A stretch of 37,134 nucleotides of DNA, from contig CANQVV010000004.1 of assembly GCA_947627385.1 (NCBI GenBank), positions 1 through 37,134 of the forward strand, read 5' to 3'. The position numbers were made by a program, and so were the translations under genes. Numbering within the stretch: the stretch's first letter is position 1; each line of letters opens with the position of its first letter. This document shows, piece after piece, positions 1-10,460 of this stretch. This stretch comes from an uncultured Bacilli bacterium (GTDB lineage Bacteria; Bacillota_I; Bacilli_A; RF39; UBA660). Below the pieces are notes generated by a model, which did no database searches, was not told the origin of the DNA, and was given only the letters and a program-made list of their open reading frames with translations.

Positions 1-51
1 AGTGCTAATATAATTTTGTAGGTTTTTCGACATTTTTATATTCGTCTTTTC

Positions 52-870
52 CTACATTTTTATATTAGCACTATCAATTGCGCCTTCTTTAAGACCAATT
101 TTAAATCCTTTTTCTTTTCCTTCTTTTATTCCTTCTTCTAATCCTTCTTTTCTATATTCTTTTTTTAATGATCGCATTATTTTCTCTTGGTCTTCTTCAT
201 AACTTAAATGATTTATTACTACTCCATCTTTGGTTAATGTTAACATCTTCTCTTCATACTCCTTTACTACTTCATCTTTTTTACTTAACTTTTTTATTTC
301 TTCTATATTTGAATTTAACATTACTATATGTATATGTTCTTTATTCCCTTTGATACACTCATCATAACAAAGTTCTTTATATTTAGCAAGATTCACATCT
401 ATTATTTTAAAACTATTTGTATATCTTTTCCCTCTTTCTTTGCCAATTATATAATAGGTTTCTTTCATCGGTAAGCTTTTATTCATTTGATAGTTTAAAT
501 TTATTAATACTGTTTCCATCTCTTCTTCATATTCTCTTCCTCTTTCTACTATCTGAGAATAGTATGAACAATAATATGACAAGTTCCTTATCTTAATACT
601 TTTAGAATAATTACTATTTACTTCAACTAATATTTCTTTTCCTTTACTACTTGTTACTATCAAATCTGTTACTTTGACTCTTTCTTTTTTATTCCTTACC
701 TTTAAATTGGTATTCACAAATTCCTTTATATGGACTTCTTCTTCTAATATATCTTTTAAGACATATTCTAAGATTTTAGGATCTTTATGATTTCCTATTA
801 TAGTTTTAAATATGCGATCATACATTAGAATAGATTTTTCTTCTTGAAGCGTGATATTACCTCCTTTCAC
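52..870 (-). CDS. Rpn family / PD-(D/E)XK nuclease family transposase-like protein
   Basis: N-terminal YDRIFKTIIGN, then TDLIV..GKEILVEVN core, and C-terminal EGLEEGIKEGKEKGFKIGLKEG repeats typical of this family. The annotated start MKGG overlaps the apparent RBS, so the real start is uncertain. Confidence 0.75.
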   Translation of the reverse strand: MKGGNITLQEEKSILMYDRIFKTIIGNHKDPKILEYVLKDILEEEVHIKEFVNTNLKVRNKKERVKVTDLIVTSSKGKEILVEVNSNYSKSIKIRNLSYYCSYYSQIVERGREYEEEMETVLINLNYQMNKSLPMKETYYIIGKERGKRYTNSFKIIDVNLAKYKELCYDECIKGNKEHIHIVMLNSNIEEIKKLSKKDEVVKEYEEKMLTLTKDGVVINHLSYEEDQEKIMRSLKKEYRKEGLEEGIKEGKEKGFKIGLKEGAIDSANIKM

Positions 871-923
871 TTTATATTTACGCTTTTTTATCTCTATTTC
901 CTTTTTTTTAGAAAAATTTTTGC

Positions 924-952
924 AAAAAAAATCACAATTTATTATATTGTGA
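924..952 (-). terminator. Rho-independent terminator downstream of deoD
   Basis: TCACAAT (932-938) / ATTGTGA (946-952), 7-nt loop, followed on the minus strand by an 8-T run. Confidence 0.75.
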
Positions 953-969
953 CTTTTTAAATCTCATTT

Positions 970-1725
970 TTATTTAATAATGGCTTCTAAGGCCAAGGTA
1001 ATCATTTCGTTTAAACTTCTTTCTCTTTCTTCACCACTTAATACAACATTACTAAACTTTGAATCGACTGCTGTCAAAAGACAAGATGCTTCTTTTTTAA
1101 AATATTTAGCAATATGGAATAAAGCAAAAGCTTCCATTTCTTCACCAATAACATTTAATTCTTTTGGAATTCTATTTAACACTCTTTCATAATCAATATA
1201 TGGTCCAAAAACATCCATAGTGGTAATGTCACCAACATGTAATTTATAATTTAATTCTTTGGCTGTTTCAATAATCGTATCATTTAAGGCATTAGATGGA
1301 TAAGTTATATGATCTTGACAATCATTAAAAGTATAAGCAAAATTTGATTCTGAATAAGCACTACTTGCTAATATTAATTCTGGAACTTTAACAATAGGTC
1401 TAACGGCACCACAAGTACCAATTCGAATGATTTTAGCAACATCAAAATAATGGAATAATTCCCAAGCATATATACCCATACTTGGCATACCCATTCCTGA
1501 GGCCATAACAGTAACTCTTACTCCTTTATAAAATCCTGTATATCCTAACATATTTCTTAAATTAGCAACATTTTTATTATCAATTGTAAATTCTTCTTTA
1601 ATAGCGTTATCTAAAAAATTTTCAGCAATATATTTAGCTCTTAACGGATCACCAGGCATTAAAACAAGCGGAGCTATACTTCCCTTTTCAGCATTAATAT
1701 GAATTGGCTCCTCACTAATAAACAT
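970..1725 (-). CDS. deoD: Purine-nucleoside phosphorylase (DeoD type)
   Basis: HINAEKGSIAPLVLMPGDPLRAKYIAENFL, GTCGAVR, EEMEAFALF motifs. Confidence 0.95.
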   Translation of the reverse strand: MFISEEPIHINAEKGSIAPLVLMPGDPLRAKYIAENFLDNAIKEEFTIDNKNVANLRNMLGYTGFYKGVRVTVMASGMGMPSMGIYAWELFHYFDVAKIIRIGTCGAVRPIVKVPELILASSAYSESNFAYTFNDCQDHITYPSNALNDTIIETAKELNYKLHVGDITTMDVFGPYIDYERVLNRIPKELNVIGEEMEAFALFHIAKYFKKEASCLLTAVDSKFSNVVLSGEERERSLNEMITLALEAIIK

Positions 1726-1800
1726 TTAATCATCTCCTAATTATATTTTAGACTTAAATAATGCATTAATAAATGCATTTGATTTTAATTTGACAAGAAT

Positions 1801-2283
1801 TTACATAATTAATTGATTCGGATTTTTAAAATCTTTACTAGCCGTTTTGACAAAATCTGCACTACCAATAATGGTAACTAAACTATTTAAATGACTATTA
1901 TAATTTTTACTATAATCTAAATTAATTGTTACATTGACATTTAATTCTTGATATATTTTATTAACTTTTTCAACTAAATAAGTAATTGTACCTAAATTAT
2001 CTGAATTAATAAACAAGGTAAATGTTCCATTATGAAGAATTAAATCATGAATTATTCGTAAAATACTTAAAATATCACCCTCAGTTATTATTGTATTACC
2101 AACAATTGGTCCCGATAAGGCATTATCCTCTTTGGAAAATTCTAAATAATTAATAATTTCTGAACTATTAACATTTAAATCAGAAGAATTATCAGCACTA
2201 ACTAAGGCTTCAAAAATATCTTGTTCATTTTTTATACAATCTAAAAGTCTTTTAAAAACTTGATTATTCATTTTGTCCCTCAC
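1801..2283 (-). CDS. Hypothetical protein, overlaps upstream gene by about 20 nt
   Basis: Intact ORF in operon-like overlap with 2264..3754; no family recognised. Confidence 0.6.
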   Translation of the reverse strand: MRDKMNNQVFKRLLDCIKNEQDIFEALVSADNSSDLNVNSSEIINYLEFSKEDNALSGPIVGNTIITEGDILSILRIIHDLILHNGTFTLFINSDNLGTITYLVEKVNKIYQELNVNVTINLDYSKNYNSHLNSLVTIIGSADFVKTASKDFKNPNQLIM

Positions 2284-3754
2284 TTATATTACTATGCATA
2301 AATTGTAGTGCGTCTTCTAATCTATATGTCCCATTTATTTCATTATATAAATTTCTTTGCCAATTATTTATTGAAGTATGATATATTCTTCTAAATAAAT
2401 CATTAGATAGTGTCTTAAAATATTCATCTAATACAATATTAGGTGTTTTACTCATTTCCGTAAAATTATCTATATTCATAACATAACTGCAATAACCTTG
2501 GGCTGGAATATTACATTCATTATCTTCCCAAAATTTTTCTAAAACAATAACACCATTAGGATAAATAAAAGCATAATAACCATTTAAATTATTTAAGCCT
2601 TTAAGTGGTTTAGAAACAAAACCAGAATGATTTAAAATATCAATTCGCATATTAACATCTTTGATATCCTTAGTATCTAACATACTTTTAGGTATTTTTT
2701 CTTCGGCTAATAAACTTTTCCAGTTAACATTTATATCATCATTAAATAAACGATTTATTTTTTCCATTAAACTAATATCTTTATATTTTTCTTCTTCCCC
2801 TGATGCAGTAGCAATATTAGATAAATAAAATTTTTTCACTTCGGGATTTTCAGCCATTAATTTTTCATAATCATCAACAAATTGTCTTGAAGTATATCTT
2901 ATTTTTTGTCCTGACTCTTTTATATAAGTAACTTTAATAAAATAATTTGCATCTTCTTTTAGCATTTTTGTTAAAAGATTATGATAATGGAATAAATAAC
3001 TATGAGAATTATGTAATTCATGAGTTAATTTTTCAGAATTTAAATTGACTTCATATATTATTTTAGCAAATAATAAGAAAAATTTATCTGGACTAAAACA
3101 ATTATATAAAGCTTTATAATCTATATCTCTATCAAAGAAATTATCTAATTTTAAAATACCATTTTGAAATTTAGTAGTATTGTCATAAAGCATTGTTAGA
3201 TAATCTTTAAACTCCATTTCTCTTTTATAAGGAGCATAATCTTGCATGGCAGCTTCAAAATATTCGGAATTTATTTCATCTTCAATTAAAGTTTTAATTT
3301 TTTCCCCTTTTAATCTTAAAGCTTCGGAAAAAGCAGCATTAATGGCATCATTTCCCTCTTTAATATGACTTATTAATTCCTTTAAATAATTATTAGCTTC
3401 TTCTTCACTCTTCCCATAACGGTCTAAACTACCATTTAAAAAACTGCATAATTCAATATAAAAATCTGCTTTATTATAACGGAGAGTTCTACCAATATTA
3501 TTTTCCTTTGGTTTAGAAATAAGTCTCACATTAAAATCTAAAATAGCCTGAGTATCAAATATTTTTATAAGTTCATTTTCATAATTTTGATGATAAAATT
3601 CTTGAAATAAATTTTTATTATTTTCTATTTTAGCATTAGTAATTAAATTAGCAATCTCAAAAAGCCAATCACCTCGATATGAAGGAACTGGATCAAAGAC
3701 TAAACTAGCGCCATTTTGGCCTTCTAAAAATTTTTCAATTGCCATATTAACCAC
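2264..3754 (-). CDS. Hypothetical protein (about 496 aa)
   Basis: Long intact ORF; no recognisable domain. Start may be the internal MAIEKF. Confidence 0.7.
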   Translation of the reverse strand: MVNMAIEKFLEGQNGASLVFDPVPSYRGDWLFEIANLITNAKIENNKNLFQEFYHQNYENELIKIFDTQAILDFNVRLISKPKENNIGRTLRYNKADFYIELCSFLNGSLDRYGKSEEEANNYLKELISHIKEGNDAINAAFSEALRLKGEKIKTLIEDEINSEYFEAAMQDYAPYKREMEFKDYLTMLYDNTTKFQNGILKLDNFFDRDIDYKALYNCFSPDKFFLLFAKIIYEVNLNSEKLTHELHNSHSYLFHYHNLLTKMLKEDANYFIKVTYIKESGQKIRYTSRQFVDDYEKLMAENPEVKKFYLSNIATASGEEEKYKDISLMEKINRLFNDDINVNWKSLLAEEKIPKSMLDTKDIKDVNMRIDILNHSGFVSKPLKGLNNLNGYYAFIYPNGVIVLEKFWEDNECNIPAQGYCSYVMNIDNFTEMSKTPNIVLDEYFKTLSNDLFRRIYHTSINNWQRNLYNEINGTYRLEDALQFMHSNISEGQNE

Positions 3755-3812
3755 TTTCTATTCTTAATATAATTATATCATTTATTTTATTTCATCAAAG
3801 GAAAATAATAAT

Positions 3813-4277
3813 TCATTTGACATTATCTTTATTAATAATATGGACAATTTCAGGACTATTTATAATATCTAGTATTACATTCGGTAAAAATTTACTATTT
3901 TTAAGTTCTTCTAAACTTAACCATTTATATACTTCATCCTTACCTTCCACATTTATAATATCATTAATATCTTTATCTATTTTTATTTCATTTATAATTA
4001 ATATTTCATGATAATTTTTATGAGCATAGTTAGATTCAAAAAAATTTTCTATAATTGCTATTGTTTTAACAAAATTGGCATCAAGATTAGTTTCTTCTTT
4101 AAATTCTCTTAAAGTTGCTTCAATAGAACTTTCACCTAATTTGGGATGTCCGCCAATAAGGGTATAATAATCTGAGGCACCATCTTTTTGAACTAAAATT
4201 TTATTATTTTTTCTTACAACAATTCCTACTCGATAGTTAAAAACTATATCATTAAAATCAAAACGAATATCTGGCAT
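3813..4277 (-). CDS. NUDIX hydrolase
   Basis: NUDIX box GGHPKLGESSIEATLREFKEETNL. Confidence 0.92.
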   Translation of the reverse strand: MPDIRFDFNDIVFNYRVGIVVRKNNKILVQKDGASDYYTLIGGHPKLGESSIEATLREFKEETNLDANFVKTIAIIENFFESNYAHKNYHEILIINEIKIDKDINDIINVEGKDEVYKWLSLEELKNSKFLPNVILDIINSPEIVHIINKDNVK

Positions 4278-4286
4278 AGCTCCTCC

Positions 4287-5210
4287 TTAATAATGTTTAG
4301 TCAAAGTACGATGATATGGTTTCGTAATTTTACTTTTGTCTTGACCAAGTAACCAAATATAATCATTAATATCCATCCTCGATATTTTATTGTTCAATTT
4401 ATTAGCAATATAATCAATAACCACTAAGGTATTAGCGCGTATTTCTATTTCTTCTTCACTATTTTCCGGTAATTCTATCTTATTAATTATTTTATTTTCT
4501 AAGTTAGAACTATAATCTAATATACCTAAATTATTTAATACTTGGGGAATTTTATAATCAGCACAACCAACTAAGGAAGAATAATCTACCTTTATACCTT
4601 CTTTATATTCTCTTATATGTAAAATATCCGAAGTCAATAATTGAGCTCTTTTATAAAAATATACTTTTTTGCCTTTATATTCTGATATATCTTCTAAATA
4701 AGATAAATTAGTAATTAAATATTCTAAAAGTTCTATATCATTAGTTTTATCTTTAATTAAATCATAAAATTTTTGCCCATTTAAAAATTGGTGCATTAAA
4801 CATAAATTGTTATATCTATCTTTTAATAAAGGAATTGTATTATTTCCTTTTAAAAATTCTTGAAATTCTCTTTCACTCATTTGAAAAGATTGACCTTGAT
4901 GCATTCTCTTAGCTATTAAATACATAATCGCATAAGTACCATCAAGAATGCCTGTATTCGTTTTAATACTCCATTTATTATCTGCCCAAAAACAATAATC
5001 TCCGATTGTATGTAAAATAAGTAAATAATCCATAAGTTCAATAATTGACATATCTAAAATACCAAAAGGATTTGAAATTAACCAATGAGTATTATTTTTT
5101 AAATTAATATTTTTAATTATTTCATCTAATTTTTCATAATTAATTTTCACATTTTCGGAATTTTCTTGCACATATTTAGTTGATTTTTCTATTTTTAAAA
5201 ATAAATCCAT
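4287..5210 (-). CDS. Queuosine salvage protein (DUF2419 / Qng1-like queuosine-5'-phosphate N-glycosylase)
   Basis: Family-like blocks GDYCFWAD, GKKVYFYKRAQLL, ADYKIPQVLNNLGILDYSSNL, EEEIEIRANTL, DYIWLLGQ, and C-terminal PYHRTLTKHY. Confidence 0.88.
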   Translation of the reverse strand: MDLFLKIEKSTKYVQENSENVKINYEKLDEIIKNINLKNNTHWLISNPFGILDMSIIELMDYLLILHTIGDYCFWADNKWSIKTNTGILDGTYAIMYLIAKRMHQGQSFQMSEREFQEFLKGNNTIPLLKDRYNNLCLMHQFLNGQKFYDLIKDKTNDIELLEYLITNLSYLEDISEYKGKKVYFYKRAQLLTSDILHIREYKEGIKVDYSSLVGCADYKIPQVLNNLGILDYSSNLENKIINKIELPENSEEEIEIRANTLVVIDYIANKLNNKISRMDINDYIWLLGQDKSKITKPYHRTLTKHY

Positions 5211-5213
5211 AAA

Positions 5214-6410
5214 TTATTTCCTTTCTAAAACGACAAAACTTTCAACATGATGAGTCCATTCAAACATATCAAGTAACATAAATTCTTTTATTTGATAATT
5301 TGGTTGCAATATTTTTAAATCTCTTATTAATGTATTAGGTTGACAAGAAACATAAATTATTTTTTTAATTTGTGAATCAATTATTTTATTTAATACATTT
5401 TTATGAACACCACTTCTAGGAGGATCTAAAATAATTGTGTCAAAAGTATTATTAATTTTATCTAACACGGCAGCAGTATCAGCACAAATAAAATCCACAT
5501 TTTTTTGATTATTTAATTTTTTATTCACAAAAGCATCCCTTATAGCATTATTAACTATTTCTACTCCTAAAACGTAAGATTTATTAGAAGCCGCAGCTAT
5601 ACTTAATGAACCAACACCACAATAAAAATCTAATATTTTTTGCGCATTAACAGTATACTTTTTTATTAAATCTAAAAGACAATTGCAAATAAAAGGATTA
5701 ACTTGAAAGAAAGAATTATAACTTACTTTAAATAAGTAATTACCTATTTTATCAATAAAATAATTATCTCCATAAATTGTTTTATTATTTTGAATAATGC
5801 CCACTATATTATGTTTATTTATTAAGATATCTATATTTTCTATATTATCTTTTGAATCAATAATTATTAGTAATTCATTTTTATAATTACATCTAATAGA
5901 TAAATTACCATTTTGAATATTTAATAAAGAAATATCTTTTAAAACATTATTAATAGCTAAATTAACTATATAACAATAGTCTATGGCTATTAAAGTATGA
6001 GTTTCATTTAGATAAAAACCAATTTTACCATTTACAATTTTTAAAGAAATTTTATTACGATAATTATAGGGATTTAAACATTTTTTTATCTCTTTTACGG
6101 TAATATCAAAATGATTAATTTTTAATAAATCATTAATATTATTTAATTTATATTCCAATGTTTCACTTAAAGAAATATTTAAAAAATCACAACCGCCACA
6201 TTGTTCAAAATAAGGACATTTGGCCTCTACCCGTAATTTTGATGGTTTAATAATATTGATTAATTTAGCTAAATAATATTTTGGCTTTTCTAAAATTATT
6301 TCAATATTAACTATATCACCTGGAATAGTTTTAGGTATAAAAACTATTTTGTTATTTAAATAACCTATTCCTCTTCCTAAATTGTCAAATTTAACTACTT
6401 CTATTTCCAT
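5214..6410 (-). CDS. Class I SAM-dependent RNA m5U methyltransferase (RlmD/TrmA family)
   Basis: TRAM-like N-terminus, CPYFEQCGGCDFL Fe-S Cys cluster, LDFYCGVGSLSIAAA, DPPRSGVH, YVSCQPNTLIRDL. Confidence 0.93.
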   Translation of the reverse strand: MEIEVVKFDNLGRGIGYLNNKIVFIPKTIPGDIVNIEIILEKPKYYLAKLINIIKPSKLRVEAKCPYFEQCGGCDFLNISLSETLEYKLNNINDLLKINHFDITVKEIKKCLNPYNYRNKISLKIVNGKIGFYLNETHTLIAIDYCYIVNLAINNVLKDISLLNIQNGNLSIRCNYKNELLIIIDSKDNIENIDILINKHNIVGIIQNNKTIYGDNYFIDKIGNYLFKVSYNSFFQVNPFICNCLLDLIKKYTVNAQKILDFYCGVGSLSIAAASNKSYVLGVEIVNNAIRDAFVNKKLNNQKNVDFICADTAAVLDKINNTFDTIILDPPRSGVHKNVLNKIIDSQIKKIIYVSCQPNTLIRDLKILQPNYQIKEFMLLDMFEWTHHVESFVVLERK

Positions 6411-6513
6411 AAAATTAATATATCATAACTTGAAAAAAGAAAAAAGAGTTTATTTAAAAACATTAGAGTATTAAATTGGTAAAACTTGCCAATAATATTA
6501 ATAATTAAAGTAG

Positions 6514-7935
6514 GTGATTACCATAAATAAGATTGTTCAAAGAATTCAAAAGGAATTTCAAGATGTAGCAGATTTAAAAATTAAACAAATGCAAGTAAGT
6601 ACTTTTAAAAGTGTTTATGTAATTTATATTGAAACTATTTGTTCAAGTGATAAAATTAATGATTATATTTTAAAAGGCTTAACCAATTACCATAAAAATC
6701 ATAATTTAAATACTAATCTACCTGGTTCAAATACAGTTTTTATTAATAATTATGATGAAATTGAATTTTATTTAACTAATGGCTTTGCCATTATTATTAG
6801 TCATAAAGAAGTTATTGCTATTGAAGTTAAAGGAGATTTATCAAGAAGTATCTCTAATTCTATTCGTGAGCCATCACTATTTGGTCCCGAAGATTCATTT
6901 AATGAAAATTATCAAACTAATTTAGGACTTATAAAAAGAAGAATTAAAAGTAATACTTTTAAAACCAAAGAAGTTATTTTAGGAAGAAAAACAAAAACAA
7001 ATATTAGTATTAATTATTTAGATGATATTGCTGATTTAGATATGGTTAATAAAATAATTGCTAAACTGCAAAATATTGATGTTGATGGTGTTATTGATGT
7101 AGGTACTATTATTAATTATTTAGAAAGTGAAAATAAAACTGTATTTCCGACAATTAAAAGAACTGAAAGACCAGATTATGTTGTAACATCACTTTTAGAA
7201 GGTAAAATTGCCATTCTAACTGATACTTCACCTTTTGCCCTTATTTTACCAACATTTTTAGTAGATTTTATTAATCCCGTAAGTGATAATTATGAAAAAA
7301 GTATCAATGTGGGATTTATTAAAATATTAAGAGAATTATGTTTTATTTTTTCTATAATTGTTCCTGGGTTTTTTGTTGCTATCATGAATTATAATCAAGA
7401 AACAATACCATCTAGTTTACTGATTAATTTTAGTACCCAATCATCAGGAGTACCATTTCCCTCTATTATTGAAATTATTATGCTTTTAATAATTTGTGAT
7501 ATTTTAAGAGAAAGTGATTTAAGATTTCCATCCAATTTTGGTTCGGCAATTTCTATTTTAGGAGCCTTAATTATTGGTGAAGCTGCGGTTAATGCTGGAT
7601 TAGTATCACCTATTGCTATTATAATTGCTTCCTTCACTTTTATTACTAGTCTAATATTTAATGATTTAGAAATAAATAATGCTCTTCGTTTTTATCGTTA
7701 TTTATTCTTATTTTTAGCTTCTTTTTTTGGACTTTATGGCATATTTTTAGCCTTAATGATTTTCTTAATTAATGTTATTTCTATCCATTCTATTAATTCA
7801 CCATATTTTGCTCCCCTAGCCCCATATAATAAAGAATACTTTTATAAAACAATTTTAAAAAAGCAAGATTTAAAAAATACTAAAAGAAGTGATTTAACAA
7901 CCAAGAAAAATTTTAAGAAAGGAAGATTTAATTGA
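6514..7935 (+). CDS. Spore germination protein, GerA family (A subunit)
   Basis: GRKTKTNISINYLDDIAD, LLEGKIAILTDTSPFALILPTFLVDFINPVSDNY, DILRESDLRFPSNFGSAISILGALIIGEAAVNAGLVSP; probable GTG start. Confidence 0.95.
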   Translation: MITINKIVQRIQKEFQDVADLKIKQMQVSTFKSVYVIYIETICSSDKINDYILKGLTNYHKNHNLNTNLPGSNTVFINNYDEIEFYLTNGFAIIISHKEVIAIEVKGDLSRSISNSIREPSLFGPEDSFNENYQTNLGLIKRRIKSNTFKTKEVILGRKTKTNISINYLDDIADLDMVNKIIAKLQNIDVDGVIDVGTIINYLESENKTVFPTIKRTERPDYVVTSLLEGKIAILTDTSPFALILPTFLVDFINPVSDNYEKSINVGFIKILRELCFIFSIIVPGFFVAIMNYNQETIPSSLLINFSTQSSGVPFPSIIEIIMLLIICDILRESDLRFPSNFGSAISILGALIIGEAAVNAGLVSPIAIIIASFTFITSLIFNDLEINNALRFYRYLFLFLASFFGLYGIFLALMIFLINVISIHSINSPYFAPLAPYNKEYFYKTILKKQDLKNTKRSDLTTKKNFKKGRFN

Positions 7936-9002
7936 AAAAAATATTTATTTTATTAGTTATTATTTTCCTTTTAGGTGGATGTTATGATAATGTTGAATTA
8001 AATAATTTAGCTATTATCTCTGGTATTGGTATTGATTATAAAAATGATGAATTTTATTTAACTTATGAAATCCTTAATGATATTAAAACTGAAAATAATA
8101 TGACTATGAAAAGTTTTACTGAAAGTGGAAGTGGTAAAACAATCAGTGAGGCCTTCACTAATGTTAATTATAAAATTGGTAAAAAACCTTATTTTGCCCA
8201 TTTAAAAATAGCTTTATTTAGTGAAAATATTGTTAAAGATAAATTAGATCAAATAAGTGATTATCTTTTAAGAGATACTGATATTCGAGATGAATTTATA
8301 GCTATTATTACCAAAGACATTTCCCCAGAAGAAATATTAAAACACAATAGTGATAATAATCCCGTAGTTAGTGATTTAATAATTAAACTTATTGATAATG
8401 AACAATACAATAATAATTTAGCTGTAAATGAAACATTTCAAAAAATTGTTGCTAAACTTGCTGGTAATCAATATGATATTGTTTTAAATTCAGTAACTAT
8501 AAATAATGATGAAATTACTTTGGATACTTTTGGTATTTTTAATCATTATCAATTTAAAAATTATTTAAGTAAACAAAATTCCAGTTTATATAATTTATTA
8601 ACTAAAAATGTTTTTAACTTAAAATTTAATAAAGAATATAATAATAAAGTTGTTACCATTAATATAACGGGCTCTAAAACTGATATAAGTGTTAGTCAAG
8701 ATAAAATAAATATTACAACTAAATTAGAAGCTAAAATAATTGAAAACAATGCTAATTTAAATTTAAAAGAAGAAAAAACTTATCAAAAATTAAATGCTGA
8801 TTTTGATAAAGTAATAGCTAATGAAATTAATGATTTTATTAAAACATTACAAAAGAATGCAAGTGATATTTTAGGATTTTCAGATATTTACTATAAAAAG
8901 ATGCGAAAAGAAAATCATAATTTATGGCAAAATGCCGAAATAAATGTAGATGTCGATTTAAAAATAAATACCAAAGGCTTTATTTTTGAGGTGATGAAAT
9001 GA
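7932..9002 (+). CDS. Ger(x)C family spore germination lipoprotein (C subunit)
   Basis: Lipobox-like LLGGCYDNVELNNLAIISGIGIDY; overlaps flanking ger genes by 4 nt. Confidence 0.93.
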   Translation: MKKIFILLVIIFLLGGCYDNVELNNLAIISGIGIDYKNDEFYLTYEILNDIKTENNMTMKSFTESGSGKTISEAFTNVNYKIGKKPYFAHLKIALFSENIVKDKLDQISDYLLRDTDIRDEFIAIITKDISPEEILKHNSDNNPVVSDLIIKLIDNEQYNNNLAVNETFQKIVAKLAGNQYDIVLNSVTINNDEITLDTFGIFNHYQFKNYLSKQNSSLYNLLTKNVFNLKFNKEYNNKVVTINITGSKTDISVSQDKINITTKLEAKIIENNANLNLKEEKTYQKLNADFDKVIANEINDFIKTLQKNASDILGFSDIYYKKMRKENHNLWQNAEINVDVDLKINTKGFIFEVMK

Positions 9003-10018
9003 AAAATAAACTAACATATTTTATTTCCCGTTCAGCTATGTTTGGCATTGGCTTTTTCTTAATTTTTAAAAATAGTGGTAAAGATGCTTGGATTGCTATT
9101 TTAATGGGAACACTACTAGGAATAATTGTATTATATATTTATAAATATTTAAAAGATTACTTACAAAATCAAAATATTAAAGACATTTTAAGTAAAACTT
9201 TTATTGGTAAAATATATTTATTTATCTTTTTGTTATTTTATATGTTTTTAATAGGTATAATTTTAATTTTATTACCTATGTTCGTTAAATCATTTTATTT
9301 ACTTTATACCCCTAAAATTCTTATTGTTATACCATTTATTTTAATTGCTATGTATATATCTTTTAAAGATAAAAAAGTATTAGAAACTTTAAGTAATTTT
9401 CTTTTTGTTTTATGTGTAGCTAGTATTATTTTATATAGTCTTTTATTATTTAAATATATCGATATTAATAATCTATATCCTGTATTTTCAACTAAACCAA
9501 TAAGTATAATAAAATCTTCTTTAATTTATGCCTCAATTACAAGTATTCCACAAATAATAACTATTAACTATCATGGTAATACTTTTAAAGATGAATTAAA
9601 AGAATATCTATTTTCTTCTTTTATCAATTTATTAATTGTATTATTAATTATTCTTACCCTAGGTGAGCCATTACTTAAAATTTATAGTTTTCCTGAATAT
9701 GCAGTATTTAAACAAATTAAAATTTTAAATTTTATTGAAAATATAGAAAATATTTCGACTTTTATCTGGTATTTCGATATGTTTGTTACACTAGCTACTT
9801 TAACATCTAATATCAAAAGTATATTACCATATAAATATAATAAAATTTATTATTATGGAGCTATTCTAATAACTATTTATTTAGCAATTTATATTATTTC
9901 TAATAATTATCGTTTTATTATTACTGCTTTTTATTATTATCCATTAATATTATTTATTTTCTTTATTATTTTTCTGACTCTTATCATTTATTTAAAAATA
10001 TCTAAAAAAAAGATTTAA
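8999..10018 (+). CDS. Endospore germination permease, GerB/spore permease family (B subunit)
   Basis: Polytopic membrane protein, 4-nt overlap with gerC-like gene; conserved A-C-B operon. Confidence 0.88.
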   Translation: MKNKLTYFISRSAMFGIGFFLIFKNSGKDAWIAILMGTLLGIIVLYIYKYLKDYLQNQNIKDILSKTFIGKIYLFIFLLFYMFLIGIILILLPMFVKSFYLLYTPKILIVIPFILIAMYISFKDKKVLETLSNFLFVLCVASIILYSLLLFKYIDINNLYPVFSTKPISIIKSSLIYASITSIPQIITINYHGNTFKDELKEYLFSSFINLLIVLLIILTLGEPLLKIYSFPEYAVFKQIKILNFIENIENISTFIWYFDMFVTLATLTSNIKSILPYKYNKIYYYGAILITIYLAIYIISNNYRFIITAFYYYPLILFIFFIIFLTLIIYLKISKKKI

Positions 10019-10026
10019 GTTTTATC

Positions 10027-10383
10027 TTAAATCCACTTACTTATATATATTTTTCTTGTAGTATATTCTTCATAATTAGTAAATATTTTAATTATAACAT
10101 CTACTAAATTTCTAATAATATTGTTATCATTTTTAACTCTTACAGTTACTATCTCTTTTTGTAGAGTACTTCTAAATACATAATCTTTTATATAATTACT
10201 TAATACTCGATCAAATTCTTGTACTCTATTAACATCATTTAAATCATTATTATTAACAGAGAAAACATAACTCTTATATATACTTATTAACTTTTCACTT
10301 ACTAAATCACCATCAGCAAAATCAAAATTAATTATATTGTAATAATTAGGACATAATTTTAATATTTCTTCACTACTCTTCAT
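10027..10383 (-). CDS. Hypothetical protein
   Basis: Intact 118-aa ORF; no family recognised. Confidence 0.5.
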   Translation of the reverse strand: MKSSEEILKLCPNYYNIINFDFADGDLVSEKLISIYKSYVFSVNNNDLNDVNRVQEFDRVLSNYIKDYVFRSTLQKEIVTVRVKNDNNIIRNLVDVIIKIFTNYEEYTTRKIYISKWI

Positions 10384-10460
10384 ATTAATTACTCCCTCTA
10401 TTTATAATTAAATGATACTACAATGGGCCATATAAATCAAGACAAATACTAAAAAATTTC

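Noticed and set aside
6440-6513. SigG-like promoter before the ger operon
   Set aside because: Candidate boxes are poorly spaced (about 19 bp) and low information in AT-rich DNA.
7395-7637. 80-aa minus ORF inside the GerA gene
   Set aside because: Antisense to a well-conserved GerA region.
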